Positions 1 to 11,337 of a stretch of DNA of 64,000 nucleotides are shown here, in pieces. The stretch covers positions 88,261,465 to 88,325,464 of the forward strand of contig OZ035997.1 in NCBI GenBank assembly GCA_964035015.1, in the 5' to 3' direction. Numbering within the stretch: the stretch's first letter is position 1; every line of letters starts with the position of its first letter. Origin of the DNA: Corallium rubrum. Taxonomy: Eukaryota > Cnidaria > Anthozoa > Scleralcyonacea > Coralliidae. The translations under genes and the position numbers were made by a program. Under the pieces are notes generated by a model. The model was given only the letters and a program-made list of their open reading frames with translations, ran no database searches and was not told where the DNA came from.

Positions 1-200
1 CACAAATAGACATCATGCATGCATCACATATCATGCCTCATGAAATCATGAATAGACATAATGCATCATGAATATACATCATGCATCACATGTCATGCAT
101 CGTGAATAGACATGATATGTGATGATGATATGCATCATGAATACACACCATGCATCACCATTATCTTATCTCATCTCACATATCATCTCACAAACATGTC
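1..200. repeat. ATGCATCA-rich degenerate minisatellite
   Basis: Irregular tandem copies of a short motif built on GAATAGACATCATGCATCA and CACATATCATGC fill the first 200 bases. Copies differ by substitutions and small indels. The array probably continues to the left of the window. No coding signal. Confidence 0.7.
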
Positions 201-331
201 AAGCTGATGAACGTTAAATTAAATGCAATCTAATTCACAGTCATCAACTAGATAAACAGCAAGTCGTGACTTGCTATTAAAAACAAAACTTTTCTTGATA
301 AGACCATTAATCAAATACCATTAATACTTAT

Positions 332-650
332 TTAAAGTGCCTATAGCATGGTTGGGGATTTTACATATTTGGGATATTTCGAATCTTTTGAGAAGATTTG
401 TAATATATCTTCCCTTTCTAAAATTTCATCTTCATGGACTTTTTTGCTGTGGAAGTGGCGTCAAAGGAGGAATCTGTGAAGTGGTTTTTGTTTAGATAAA
501 TTTCTCTTTTGACGTCACTTCCCTCAACTTCAACGGCAAAAAGTCCATGAAGATGAAATTTTAGGAAAGGAAGATATATTACAAATCTTCTCAGAAGGTT
601 CCAAATATCCTAAATATGTAAAATCCTCAACAATGATATAGGCACTTTAA
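332..650. mobile_element. Foldback MITE with TTAA target site
   Basis: A 311-bp element (336-646) folds back on itself almost end to end. The termini are AGTGCCTATAG and its complement, and TTAA sits directly outside both ends (332-335 and 647-650), the target duplication expected of piggyBac- or Kolobok-like transposons. No transposase is present, so it is non-autonomous. Related elements with AGTG(C/T)C ends lie at 14961-15481 and 42497-42914. Confidence 0.75.
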
Positions 651-704
651 TCACTATCATGCAATTTTTCTTGTTTTTTGTTTTTTTTTTAATTGCTAAA
701 ATAC

Positions 705-980
705 CTGTTGACGAGTCTAAAATTTCGACCAAATCTTGTCTACTCATTTTTGGATCAAACAGTAATTCGCGCAGTTTTGCGACTGTTGCTATTGAAATCC
801 TTGGTTCCCACCATGACAGCAGTGCGTCAGCTGGATTGTCTGACCTAAAAATTGTTTGAATATCAGGATTGGTCATACCCATCAATCGAGCAAGTGTTCT
901 GTAATCCCCTTGACATAAAATAATTTTCATGTTTAGACCTTGGCAAATATCAGTTCTTGTCTGGTATGGAATATCTTTTA
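705..980 (-). CDS. Death-domain exon of an unidentified gene (partial)
   Basis: The minus strand carries a 276-nt open exon between a plausible acceptor (...CCATTAG at about 981) and a donor (CAACAG|GTATTT at 705). Both junctions are phase 1, so the exon is symmetric and could be shuffled as a unit. The translation has the spacing of a Death domain: a first helix (residues like DICQGLN), then DYRTLARLMGM, NPADALLSWWE and ATVAKLRELL, which match helices 2 to 5 of the fold. Death domains mediate homotypic assembly in apoptosis and innate immune signalling. The parent gene cannot be named, since IRAK/Tube, NF-kB and ankyrin-death proteins share this pattern. No neighbouring exon was found; the rest may lie left of the window or be lost. 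Confidence 0.55.
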
Positions 981-1132
981 CTAATGGTTCAAAACATATG
1001 CGAAGATAAAAGAATATTTGATAATGAAATGTGCAAATGTTGTATGACGCAATAATCCAATAACAGACGTTTGGTATGCGTTCCATCAAGCTCAACTATA
1101 CCGAGCAAATGACACTACAACTACTACTACTA

Positions 1133-1155
1133 CTAATAATAACAATAATAATAAC

Positions 1156-1201
<46 letters not shown>

Positions 1202-1331
1202 GTAATAACGATAACATAACGATAACGATAACGATAACGATAACGATAACGATAACGATAACAACAATAACCATAACGGTAACGGTAACGGTAACGGTAA
1301 CGGTAACGGTAACAATAACAATAACAATAAC

Positions 1332-1365
<34 letters not shown>

Positions 1366-1372
1366 GGAAACT
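1133..1372. repeat. Compound (AAT), (AACGAT), (AACGGT) microsatellite
   Basis: An AAT-type array is followed by about eight AACGAT units and then about seven AACGGT units, ending again in AAT repeats. The hexamers differ by single substitutions from each other and from two AAT-like trimers, which suggests stepwise mutation and amplification inside one array. Open frames here are repeat translations. Confidence 0.85.
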
Positions 1373-1948
1373 TTATTAAAATAAATATTTTTCTTAGATA
1401 TACAATTATAAATCTCACTAATTGGGATAATTTACAATTGACTACTTGAACCACAAATAACTATTTATTAAAGATTACAAATATGAAAATATGAGAATAT
1501 ACGTGTATCTTAAATTTGTAATTTGTATGTTTGTTTCTACAGCAGAAATACTATAGCGTACTATATAGTACGATAAGTAGTACGCTAGTTCTAATGGCGA
1601 CAGACATTATTTTTGTCAGTTGTCAATTGTCATTTTTGTTAAATTTCCTTCCATTATTTGTTGCCACTAAATAGTTCATATACAAGTACATCTAAATATC
1701 AAATATTTTTCCACTCAGTATAAACTAAGTGCTTTTGAGAAGGATTTTTAATCTCAAGATGACAAGACGAAATAAAAAAATACCCAAAACACCATGATTT
1801 ACTGGCAGCTGTATCAGTTTTCTAAACGAGTTGGGGTCAACGAGTTTGGTGACCCGAACTTTTTTTTGTTATTTTACTATAAACATATCATAAACTTTAA
1901 TACGGGAGAGTTTATCAACTTTTCATTTCTGGAAGAATTACTGAGTAA
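1373..1948. other. No gene recognised
   Basis: AT-rich spacer between the compound microsatellite and Helitron-like copy 1. The only notable feature is a short palindromic stretch at 1548-1582 built on repeated GTACTA/TAGTAC. Confidence 0.5.
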
Positions 1949-2717
1949 TCCCCGAGCCCGGGCGTATGGCCGAAGGCCCGGAGCCGGGTGAGGGTGCTAA
2001 TCTCGACACGCTTGGAGTCATTTTACGCGCGTGGACAAGCGTGATATGCGAATAAATTTCTGTGATCAGTATATTTATTTGTTTGTATGCCTGGTACGTC
2101 ACCTTGCGTGATAACTGGGGCACTGGGAAGAACATGGAAATATATATGCGAAAATACTATTATTTGTCACTATGGAAAGAGAAAATACAGCTCAATAAAA
2201 CAAGAAAACTTTAAGGGAAGCGACAAGAACAATTAACTTGAAGGAAAAGCGTTGGGGGAAGTCGAAAAGATTGAGAGAACGTACAGAACTGTCGCGATCG
2301 CGACGACAACGAAACAGCGGAAAGAAGGGAAGTTATTTACTTAGGAAAGAAAAGCGAAGCTAACAAACTCAAACTCAAACTGAGGCACTCAGAAAAAAAG
2401 GTAAACAAGTACACTAGAGAGAGAAGCAAAGGGAAAGTGTAGTGCATGATAGCGAGAGAAACGGCAAGGTTTAAGACAGGTCTAAAAAAATCTCACTGAG
2501 AAGATCAGCTGTTTTTTTTGAAACGTGTGTTTAGTAAGTGAAATTTTTCCCCCATCAAAACATGTAGAAGTCATTTAAAAGGCTTGCTAAAAAAACCCTT
2601 TCGAAACCCTTTCTAAGTTTTGCTTCGACTCTTCTTTTTTCAACCACTGTTATATAATTATTTCCGGGGAATACACGTTAAAGCAGGCGAGGGATTGTTG
2701 CGTTTATGTATTTCTAG
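1949..2717 (+). mobile_element. Helitron-like element, copy 1
   Basis: The element starts TCCCCGAGCCCGGGCG at 1949 and ends ATGTATTTCTAG at 2717, followed by host T. The 5' end carries a GC-rich hairpin (GGCCGAAGGCC core) and the GGTGAGGGTGCTAATCTCG block shared by all copies here. The 3' end carries the family signature GCAGGCGAGGG. The ends 5'-TC and CTRR-3' and the lack of a target duplication (shown by the copy at 34054-35219) point to a non-autonomous Helitron or Helentron relative. The usual subterminal 3' hairpin is not obvious, so the class call is tentative. No coding capacity. Confidence 0.7.
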
Positions 2718-2759
2718 TTACCTTAAGTAACTCCATCATATAGTGTTACGAACTTTCCG

Positions 2760-3995
2760 CCAAACGTTTCCTAGTATAATTGTCAATACCTTGGTCTTCA
2801 TTTAGAGAAATCTTATGTGTTGCCCATGCGCGGTGCAATTTCACCAACGAATTGATTTAGTGATTCTTCTAAGTCCGGCATAAAATTATAATAAGCAGAA
2901 GCAATAACCGTTGTATTATCAGATAGATCTATCAGGAGCCTACAAGCAGCGGCAAATCATTTATGAATATTACAAACAACAAAGGTCCAAAAACACCATG
3001 CTTCACAATGGCGTTGGAAGGCTCTTTGTCACATAAGGAAACGACCTGTTTTTGACCTGGTACCACTGAAGTGGACACTTTTCGACACCATAGGCCTTCA
3101 AATATTGCAATAGTAATTTATGGTCAATCATGTCAAACGCTTTGCAATGGTCCACCACCACCGCACCACTTATCCGATAAATAATAACTCAACTATTATT
3201 TTGATAAGCTCTGTCTCGATCCGTACTATATATGGAGCTTACGAAAACCCGACCGCCTTAGATAAGGTAGGCATACAGTATAGAGCATAACGCACATGTT
3301 TTTTCAACAACTTTCGACAGTGTGGGTAACACTGATATAGCCGATAGTTTAAAGGGTCATCAGTGTTGTCATACGTAGTAGCCTAGCTTGCACTTAATTA
3401 CTTCAAGTCCAGTGGTTTTGTTTGTACTGACCTCTTCCCAAATAGTTTGTACTTGTTCATCTGTCATGTCCGCAACAGCATGAGACAAGCTGCATGGATC
3501 TAATTGAGATTTGGCAAAATTATGAAGTCTAGAAACGTCAAAAATCACATTTGGTAACGAAACCCTTAGGCTGACAGCAATCTCAGAAAAATATTTATTA
3601 AATTCATCTGCCATTTTCTTTTGATCATTGATGAGAAAGACGCCTACTTTTAAACTATTTGCATCACACTTTTGCTATCAGTTAGGGTCTTTACTGTTTT
3701 CCAGATTTTTCTTGGGGTATTTTTATTACTTTAAAAGGTTGTGTTATAGAACTCGCTCTTTGCATTTATAGATACTCTGACAGCCCTAATTCTGGCAGTT
3801 TTATATATTTAGCCCAGTCAGTGTTTGACCTTTTAATGAATTTATACAAACTAAATGATGTTGGGTTTAATATGGAACCAATAAAGCAGTTATCACTATT
3901 GACGCAGTATTCTACACCTGGAGCTAATACAAACACTCTAGAATTCTGCTCGTAAACCCAGCAAAATTGAACAATTGATTTATTCGAGAACACTC
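2760..3995 (-). pseudogene. Decayed non-LTR retrotransposon (LINE) fragment
   Basis: Minus-strand pieces resemble the linker and reverse transcriptase of CR1/jockey-type LINEs. One piece (3369-3614) begins MADEFNKYFSEIA and continues into a KTTGLEVI-type segment that normally precedes the RT domain. Another (3766-3993) has NTDWAKYIKLPELG, resembling the post-endonuclease region, and a third at about 2800-3150 retains broken RT-like stretches. Frameshifts and stops separate the pieces. It is a relic without function. Confidence 0.6.
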
Positions 3996-4344
3996 AAATT
4001 AATCAGTTCTTGCCAATATCACTTTTAATAGCCTTGTGTTTGTCATATTCTGTATAATGTCTTGATTACTCTCGCAAACCAACTCAGAATAGTATAGTAA
4101 AATAATCTTGCCTCAAAGATAAAAGTGTTAGAACAGTCGATTTTCTCCCAAACAAAATGCTCGCCTGACGTTGAAGCTGCTAATTGATGCACAATTAGTA
4201 TATACGTTCTCCACTGAACGCATTAACCAAAAAATAATAATTCCTGATCATATATATTATTAATATATTACATTTGTTGAAAGTGTTTTCCTCGCCGATA
4301 TATTTTCTAAAAAATGTTTATTAGTTTCTTTGTTCGTGTTCTTT

Positions 4345-4485
4345 CCGACTTACTTAACTCAACTCAACTCAACCCAACCCAACCCAACCCAACCCAACCC
4401 AACCCAACCCAACCCAACCCAACCCAACTCAACTCAACTCAACTCAACTCAACTCAACTCAACTCAACTTAACTTAACTAATTAA
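4345..4485. repeat. Symmetric (AACTC)-(AACCC)-(AACTC) pentamer array
   Basis: A few AACTC units lead into about a dozen perfect AACCC units, followed by about ten AACTC units and a few AACTT units. The inner block differs from both flanks by one T/C transition. The AACCC core is not the metazoan telomere repeat, which is AACCCT. Confidence 0.9.
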
Positions 4486-4579
4486 CTAAGTCAACGACCT
4501 ATACGTAGTCTTTGAGGTACGCTGGTTTTCGTCTCCCGCGCGCTTGGGTCGATCCAGGTATATTTTCGTGATCGACACA

Positions 4580-4702
4580 ACTTGTGAGAAATAACAAACA
4601 TTTATAAACCCATTAGATATAGTGAACCAATTTAATCAGCATTTTATTAGTGTGGGTCCTAGTTTAGCAAATGTAATTGGAAACTTAAATGAAAATGCAA
4701 CT
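4580..4702 (+). pseudogene. LINE fragment, 5' part of a split copy
   Basis: The frame around FNQHFISVGPSLANVI followed by NENATTV matches the segment just before the RT domain of CR1/jockey-type LINEs. The same LINE resumes at 6597, so an insertion of about 1.9 kb (4703-6596) interrupts it. Confidence 0.55.
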
Positions 4703-4755
4703 ACAGTCATTGACAAAATTCTTGAAACAAAGCTAAAATGCAATGGTTTCATGCC

Positions 4756-4786
<31 letters not shown>

Positions 4787-6596
4787 ACACTTCAATGTTG
4801 TGGAACTCAAAACGTGTGCAATTTGCACTCAGTCACCTGCTATTACATTTAAATGTTCAGAGTAACAACATTGAAAAGGGGGGATGGGGGATAGCAATTT
4901 ATACAAAAAAGAGGCCTAGCAATTAACATGGCATGATTCACTCAAGTCGTTTCAACTAATTTTGTCAATGATTGTCTGAACTTACGTTAACTAATTCTCC
5001 GTACATTTTTCGTTGCAGAGAAACGGCATATTTTACCAACGACTGCGCAAAGTCATCTCACATACATTTAACACGTGTATTCATCACTAACAACAAACGA
5101 TAATTTTAAAGGTTTATTACATGACGTAACCATGAAGTCGTAATGTTAACTGTCACTACGTGGAAATCATGTTCAAAATTATTGTCGGTTGAAAAGCTGC
5201 GCACGCTCTCTGTATTTCCATGATGAATTTATAATTTTGGCACAAAAGCTACACGTAAAATTAAAGTCTGCCGATAACTTTATTGCAGACCTATCATGAA
5301 GAATAAATAGTGTATACCCTGCACTTGCGCAAATCATTAAAATATTTGACGATTCATGCTGATATAAAGAGAAAAGTAGGGAGAAATTGTCTTAAGTTAA
5401 TGCCTAAAAGAACAGAACAAATTGTTTGCAGCAAGGGGGAGGAAATTCTTTCACCAGTTGCATTCATGTTAAAAACTTGTCAATAAAATAATTACCCAAG
5501 GCTTCGAATTCATCTCAAGTTACAACTGACACTCGTGTTATAAAAGAGCTCATACGTCAAGGAACATAAATAAACAATGAATCGAGGAGTTCAGCTCGAT
5601 TTCAACAAAAATAGTCGATACCCAAACATTTCTCCCTTATAATTTTTTCATTACAAATAGTTGACAACACATATATACTTCTAAGATATATTGCCCTTTG
5701 CTTGTACGAGAGCCCTAAAATTAAGCTCAGTTTACCACACTTTACCACAAACTTCGCATAATATTCAGTGCAATTTCAACGGAAATATTCGATACACAAC
5801 GATGTTTTTAAACTTTAGCTATACTTAAACATTAAGTGGACATAATTGTTGCATTTGATCACACTTTCCCATATACTTACACTAAAATTTAGTACACTTT
5901 ATCATACTTTACCACAATCTGCATATATAAAAGAATTATAATCTAATTTATTAACATAAGCATGGTAAAGTGTGGTAAAGTGTGGTAAGTGTGGTAAAAT
6001 ACAGAATTGATATGGTAAACTGAATTGATATAAAACGATGTAACTAAAAAAGTACTATAACCAGTTCATTTCACTCGAAATAACATCTGGCTCATTTCTC
6101 CGGTTGAACGTAATCGTATGGAGCGTTTTCACTCACGTGATCGGTGGCCCATTGGGGTGATGAAACAATATGAAATATTTGAATAAGAAAGAGCTAATTC
6201 CCACACCAATATGGCCGCCATTTCATTGTTTTGGTACACCATATTCTTCTTTATCGTATTTTAAAACATTAATGGTGAATTCATCAGAGAAAATGGATTT
6301 TTATGAATGAAATATGTATGTTGCGTTTGCGTCCTTTTTGTTCTCAGACAATCATTGACAAAATTCTTGAAACAAAGCAAACATGAAATGGTTTCATCTC
6401 CCCCCTTCCCCCCACTTCAATGTTGTGGAACTCAAAACGTGTACAATTTGCACTCAGTCACCTGCCATTACATTTAAATGTTCAGAGTAACAACATTGAA
6501 AAGGAGGGATGGGGGATAGCAATTTATACAAAAAAGAGGCTTAGCAATTTGGCATGATTCACTCGAGTCGTTTCAACTAATTTTGTCAATGATTGT
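4703..6596. mobile_element. Composite insertion bounded by two direct 250-bp TIR elements
   Basis: Copies of one 250-270-bp sequence lie at 4703-4975 and 6348-6596 in the same orientation. Each is itself bounded by an 18-bp inverted repeat of the type ACAATCATTGACAAAATT. The first copy is enlarged by poly-C and (CA)n tracts. AGTC occurs beside both outer junctions (4705-4708 and 6597-6600) and may be a 4-bp target duplication. The structure could be an LTR-like TRIM element or two MITEs flanking an unrelated 1.37-kb segment. The interior has no gene; it has several TGTGGTAAAG motifs in both orientations at 5725-6010. Confidence 0.55.
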
Positions 6597-7010
6597 AGTC
6601 TTATAAAGAATTATCCGGTTTCAAGCTTTTTTATGTCTTTAGTCCTCTCCTCGAAGGTAAATAAAAGGATAATAAAGCTTCATTAGATATTCCGGATAAA
6701 TTGATTAAAATGCTACTGAGCAACTTTCGATTCCGTTTACGTATATTTACAACGAATCTATTCGAACAGGTATTGTACCTGATATATTTAAAATATCCAG
6801 AGTTACTCCTATTTAAAAGTGGCGTAATAATCTATCAATACAATTACAGACCTGTATCAACTTTGTCACCTTCCAGCAAAGTTCTTGAACGTATTGATGA
6901 CATTTCTGGAAAAAAATAATATTCTTTTTGATTATCAATTTGGTTTTAGGAAAGGATATTCCGCAGAGCAGGCAATTCTTAAAATAAGTGTGATACGAAT
7001 GTTTTTTACT
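6597..7010 (+). pseudogene. LINE RT fragment, 3' part of the split copy
   Basis: After the composite insertion the LINE resumes with ASLDIPDKLIKM, then FKSGV, NYRPVSTLSPSSKVLERI and FGFRKGYSAEQAI, the RT finger and palm motifs of jockey/CR1-type elements. Frameshifts lie near 6720 and 6900. The catalytic ADD motif is absent because the copy ends before it. Confidence 0.7.
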
Positions 7011-7349
7011 CATCCAAAATTCTAGAGCACGAAACAATACGATAAGAAAACATGTGCCAACACCATGAATCCGAATTTTGTTCGTCCATTTTCGATACTT
7101 CAAAATCATCCAACTTTTACGCTATGTTATAATTGATATTTCGAATATTTATGACGATTCTGTTACCTGTCTATTGTCTTTGCTCATGTTTTCAATGAAG
7201 GTTTTTTTACGAAGAGGTACAGGTGAATATTATTTTGGCCTTCCCAGAAATCACTACGGTCCGAGTGCGTTCGACTTTGACCCGTAAGTCATTTCTTTTT
7301 GACGTTTTGGCGGTGAAACATCCGAAGTCGAAGCGTCCTCTCTAAAATT

Positions 7350-8638
7350 ATGTCTACGTTTGATGCATTGGTTGTAAAATTATATGAAAACGGTTTACAA
7401 GACGTTGCAGTAACCTTACACGGTAAGTTAATGGGGTTTTTTTGTTTTCTTTTTCAAACATGACAAGGTAGTTTTTGTTAAAAATGCTTCTGTATAAGCT
7501 TTTATGTGCACGAAGAAGTTTCGCTTCACGCTGGTTTGCTTTTCCCATTCACAGTCACCGTCAAAAGTCCTTATTTATATCAGTAATTTAAATCAGGATA
7601 TTTTTAGACCTTTGGATTAACGCTTAGGAAGTAGTTTATCTTATAGACGTAAAAAAAGCCAAGTTCTTGTGGGTTTTTTTTCAATTCGTACAAATTGTGT
7701 CTTCATCCAATGGAAATGTTACCGTGAATGGACTAGGTGCAAATTTTTCACGCTGCTTTTGCAAGTAATTTCAATGGTTTATTGGTTTTACAAACCCTCG
7801 GTTTCATATTTCATAGTGAGTATTCAATAGTTTGAAAAAGCATACCGTAAACTTCCGAAAACAGGCCTGGGTTTATATTTGTTCAGTTCAAAAGATATTT
7901 CTGCCTTTATTCTCGATTGTGGAAGAAATTGAAAAGCACTTCCTTTTCGAATTTCTATGCGTTCATGGCAACTTAATACTGATTCCCCCTTGCGTGACAT
8001 GCTGCAAACAGAGGATATAATACAGAGGATGTAATATTAAAACTCATTGTGTTCTCATGAATCTCATCTTCACCTTGAGTTAAGTATGAAAAGAATTAAA
8101 GCTGGCCTTATGTACACACTTTATATATGCTACCAGTTTTCGGTTTGATAATGAGGATGAATAGTATTAAACTGATAATTTTCAATAAAAACATTGTCAT
8201 CAAACATTTTGACGCCTCTCCCTTGTACGTTGTCTTATTTTTCAGGTAATTTTCGAAAACCCCCTCAACTCACGGCCCCGATCAAAATCACCATACCCCC
8301 CCCCCCCCCCCCAAAAAAAAAAAAAATTATGAACGCTCCATTATAGTAATGCAACATGGGGAAAATGGTAGCGCTTCATTTTCAGGCGAAAATGCGAAAT
8401 GGCCGCCTGCACGAAGGGTGCATTTTGCTTGTGAGAAGAATTGATTCTTTTAAGCACATTTTTTGTAGCGCAGGAGGATTTCGAAAAGGGCAATGTATTT
8501 GTGGGACTATATAGAACGTTGTGTGCCAAAGACAGTGAAATCAGAGTAGGAATGGACGAGAAAATTGCTATAGAAAGAGTGAAGAATATGCTAATAAATA
8601 CGTTCCCGAAGGAGGTTCTTCTCGACGTTTTCACGTGA
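7350..8638 (+). CDS. Candidate two-exon gene, unknown function
   Basis: Exon 1 (7350-7422) starts ATGTCTACG and ends at CACG|GTAAGT in phase 1. Exon 2 starts after TTTTTTGTAG at 8469, which restores the frame, and runs open to a TGA at 8636-8638. The predicted product is 80 residues: MSTFDALVVKLYENGLQDVA, then a second exon with LYRTLCAKDSEIRV and a leucine-rich end. AATAAA occurs twice near 8990, so transcription could stop there. Alternatively, the strong donor TTCAC|GTGAGC at 8635 could splice in phase to the exon at 11148. An acidic open stretch rich in DSDSDFD at 9464-9600 could also join in frame, through a weak acceptor. I do not recognise the protein. Confidence 0.4.
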
Positions 8639-8639
8639 G

Positions 8640-9690
8640 CAAACTTAGTGAACATTGGACAGCTCATCATTTTGCTTCAAAAACATGTGTGTGTTGTTGT
8701 TCTATCGCGATCTCGTATTTTCTGAATTACCAAGTGTTCTGTAATGATTTTTTCGTTTGTTGAAATTGACAACTTTTGGCGATTGATGTCTGTCATTCGT
8801 TCGATTCAGCATGTCCTCTGAAGATAATGTTTTTAAAGAGCCTTTAATTTTTTTGGCGCGGAAACAATCCAGTTTTATCGGCAACGGCACTGGCACTTTG
8901 TAAAAACACCAAAAAGAAAGCACTTTTGCCTGACTTTCTACTGTTTTTCTTTTCTGTTTCCTTTGTTGTGGTCAGTTCATATCCTGTCAAATAAACCAAA
9001 TAAACCAGTAGGTTCTGGAACTATTGTAGGCTATAAATATATATTCATAACTATATTATTCGTTTAAAACGTTGAAAATTTACCGAGTTTTGTTGCTGTG
9101 TTGTAGTCAACAAGCTTTGTAACAGGGGTGGGGTGGTGCCGCTGAGGCAGAGGGGGCCAGGGGTGCTGGGAACCATAGCCCTCCAGGCCCCATCAGGTGA
9201 AACTTACCAATTTGTCAGGGAATCTGGAAGGAAAACTGTATTTTTGTCAATTGGCAAAGATCTATTTAACTGATTAAGCCAGACAAGTAATTACTGTAGT
9301 TGACCAGGTAAGCATCCATCTTGAAGCAAGCACTCACCCCCCCCCTCCCTTTAAGGAAAAAGGATTTTTCTAGGTTATTTTTAAACATTCTCTCAGTACA
9401 ACTGACCACGTCTTCACAAAGGGACTGAAGATGATCTTGTTTCAGACAACTTCCCTGAATTAAGCAAAGATGACCTACCTGGAGACATATTGTTTGACTT
9501 GGACTCAGATTCAGACTTTGATGGGTTTGACGAATTGCATGCAATTCGAGGGTTCCTCCTCACTTTTTCTGTGATGACTTTGTTCTCACAGCCGTGTTTA
9601 TCGAGCTAATTGCTTCTACATGTTTTGTTGGGGGCTTTGTCCTCACAATTTTGTTTTGTGGCATACAAGGGTTAGTGTTGACGCTTCAAC
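8640..9690. other. 3' flank of candidate gene; no further gene recognised
   Basis: Contains the two AATAAA signals near 8990, a GC-richer patch at 9120-9200 and an acidic open stretch on the plus strand (9444-9605, residues such as FDLDSDSDFDGFDEL) preceded by CTTGTTTCAG. The stretch could be an exon but its phase does not join the upstream exon cleanly. Confidence 0.3.
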
Positions 9691-10050
9691 ACTAATGTGT
9701 GCCATGTAATAACAGTAATGTTTGCCATGCTTGACCTTGCCGACAACCTTTATTGGTTTAGGCAATTTCTCCATGTATTTGGAGTTTGTTCCTCATGTTA
9801 TGTGATGTTTTGTCCCAACATTTGTTGGGTTTGTCCTCACCTTAATTGGCTGAGGTATTGTTTAACCTTTTGGTTAGACAATTTCTCCATGTATTTGGAG
9901 TGTGTTCCTCATGTTATGTGAGGTTTTGTCCCAACTTTTGTTGGGTTTGTCCTCACCTTAATTGGCTGAGGTATTGTTTTAACCTTTTGGTTAAACAATT
10001 TCTCCATATATTAGAGTTTTTTCCTCATATGAGGTTTATTTATTAATAGA
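9690..10050. repeat. Tandem repeat with about 124-bp units
   Basis: About two and a half units share CAATTTCTCCATGTATTTGG, then TTCCTCATGTTATGTGA, CCAACATTTGTTGGG and CCTCACCTTAATTGGCTGAGG. Each unit contains two short imperfect hairpins (CCAAC...GTTGG and CCTCA...TGAGG). A diverged further unit lies at about 10838-10950. Open frames across it merely follow the repeat. Confidence 0.75.
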
Positions 10051-10266
10051 TTTTGGCCATCCAAGGCTAGTGATGCGGCGACATTAAACTGTCTGCCATG
10101 CTTGTCCTTGCGAAAAACTCTATAATCGCAGGTCCTCTATTTATAACAGCTATGCTTATGGCAGCTGACAGAGTTAACCTGTATAAATAAAGATTATTGT
10201 TATCTTTCGCGTTTCTCTAAATCTACTCAACGTTTTGGTTTACTCAACGTTTTGGTTTACTATAGA

Positions 10267-10270
<4 letters not shown>

Positions 10271-10332
<62 letters not shown>

Positions 10333-10625
10333 GAAAGTTAATCGCTGCATATGCAGGAAGTTCTGTAAGGCATCGAGCCACAGCCTATGGCCTGGCGTGC
10401 CTTAGACCTTATGATCTCTCCTTGGCACTGTTCTTGTGTGTCCAGTACTTTTCGTAAAATTGTTCCCGAACCCAGCAAGCAAACACGCTGTAGGATTTCC
10501 ATGCTTGATGGCATTTCCAATATCTTCAGCCACTTTTCAAATCCCCTTGATATTGTCCCCAATGCACCTATAACTATCGGTATGATTTTAACCGACCGGC
10601 AGTTCCAGATTCGCTAGCGCTTGAT
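10271..10625 (-). pseudogene. 3' end of a LINE with (AAT)n tail
   Basis: The minus strand encodes the tail of a widespread non-LTR retrotransposon polyprotein: an IVIGALGTI-like motif, FEKWLKILEMP and LLGSGTILRKVLD. The element ends in a perfect (AAT)n tract at 10271-10331, the usual simple-repeat tail. It is severely 5'-truncated and has no RT domain. Confidence 0.7.
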
Positions 10626-10667
10626 TTCGATTTTCAGATCATGGTAATTTTCCACTTTCTCTCTCTC

Positions 10668-10802
10668 CTTGTTTACAACTCTTGTTGTAAACTCTTGTTT
10701 ACAACTCTTGTTGTACAACGCTTGTTTACAACTCTTGTTGTCTCTTTGTTTACAACTCTTGTTGTTTACAACTCTTGTTGTTTACAACTCTTGTTGTTGT
10801 TG

Positions 10803-10837
<35 letters not shown>

Positions 10838-10838
10838 G
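10668..10838. repeat. TTTACAACTCTTGTTG minisatellite ending in (TTG)n and (ATT)n
   Basis: Seven or more 16-18-bp units of TTTACAACTCTTGTTG are followed by TTG and then ATT triplets. The unit contains the short palindrome CAAC...GTTG. Confidence 0.85.
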
Positions 10839-11147
10839 GCTGATGTGTTTTAACCTTATGGTTAAGCGATTTGGCATCCATTTATTTAGAGTTTGGTCCT
10901 CACTTGAGTCGCAGTATTCTCCCAACATGTGTTGGGTGATCTCATTAAATTTTGAATCCAGGGCTTGACCCTAAAAATTTTATGGTGTTTATTTTCTTTA
11001 CACTAACTACATATATGGCACCCTCATTTTTGTCTTTGCCTTTGAGGATGTCAAGTCCATTTTCTGGTTGTGAACCATCTCAGGCACATATGTGAATATC
11101 CTGTACCTTGGATTAGATTCTGCCGTTTTGTTTTTTTTGCCTTACAG

Positions 11148-11337
11148 AATTCCATACTCATCTCACCCAGAGCTTGATTACCAATTTTTCCGAGTGCCTG
11201 AATGGTTGATCTACATCGTTGAGTCAGCATTTGGGGACCAGATTTCAAATATATACATAATCAAGTGTGTCACTAACGACGGAGGGACAAGCGGAAAAAC
11301 AAACATTACAAATATTCAGCAAACTTTGTCAACTTAG
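11148..11337 (+). CDS. Candidate terminal exon, unknown product
   Basis: A very strong acceptor (TTTTGTTTTTTTTGCCTTACAG) precedes an open frame that begins IPYSSHPELDYQFFRVPEWL and ends at a TAG at 11335. It starts in the phase needed to follow the alternative donor at 8635, so it may be the last exon of the gene that starts at 7350. No homologue recognised and no nearby AATAAA, so confidence is low. Confidence 0.3.

Noticed and set aside
1092-1454. Val/Ile/Leu-rich frames resembling a membrane protein
   Set aside because: Translation of the compound AAT/AACGAT/AACGGT microsatellite.
4345-4485. Telomere-like AACCC repeat
   Set aside because: The unit is AACCC, not AACCCT, and it grades into AACTC; it is an interstitial pentamer microsatellite.
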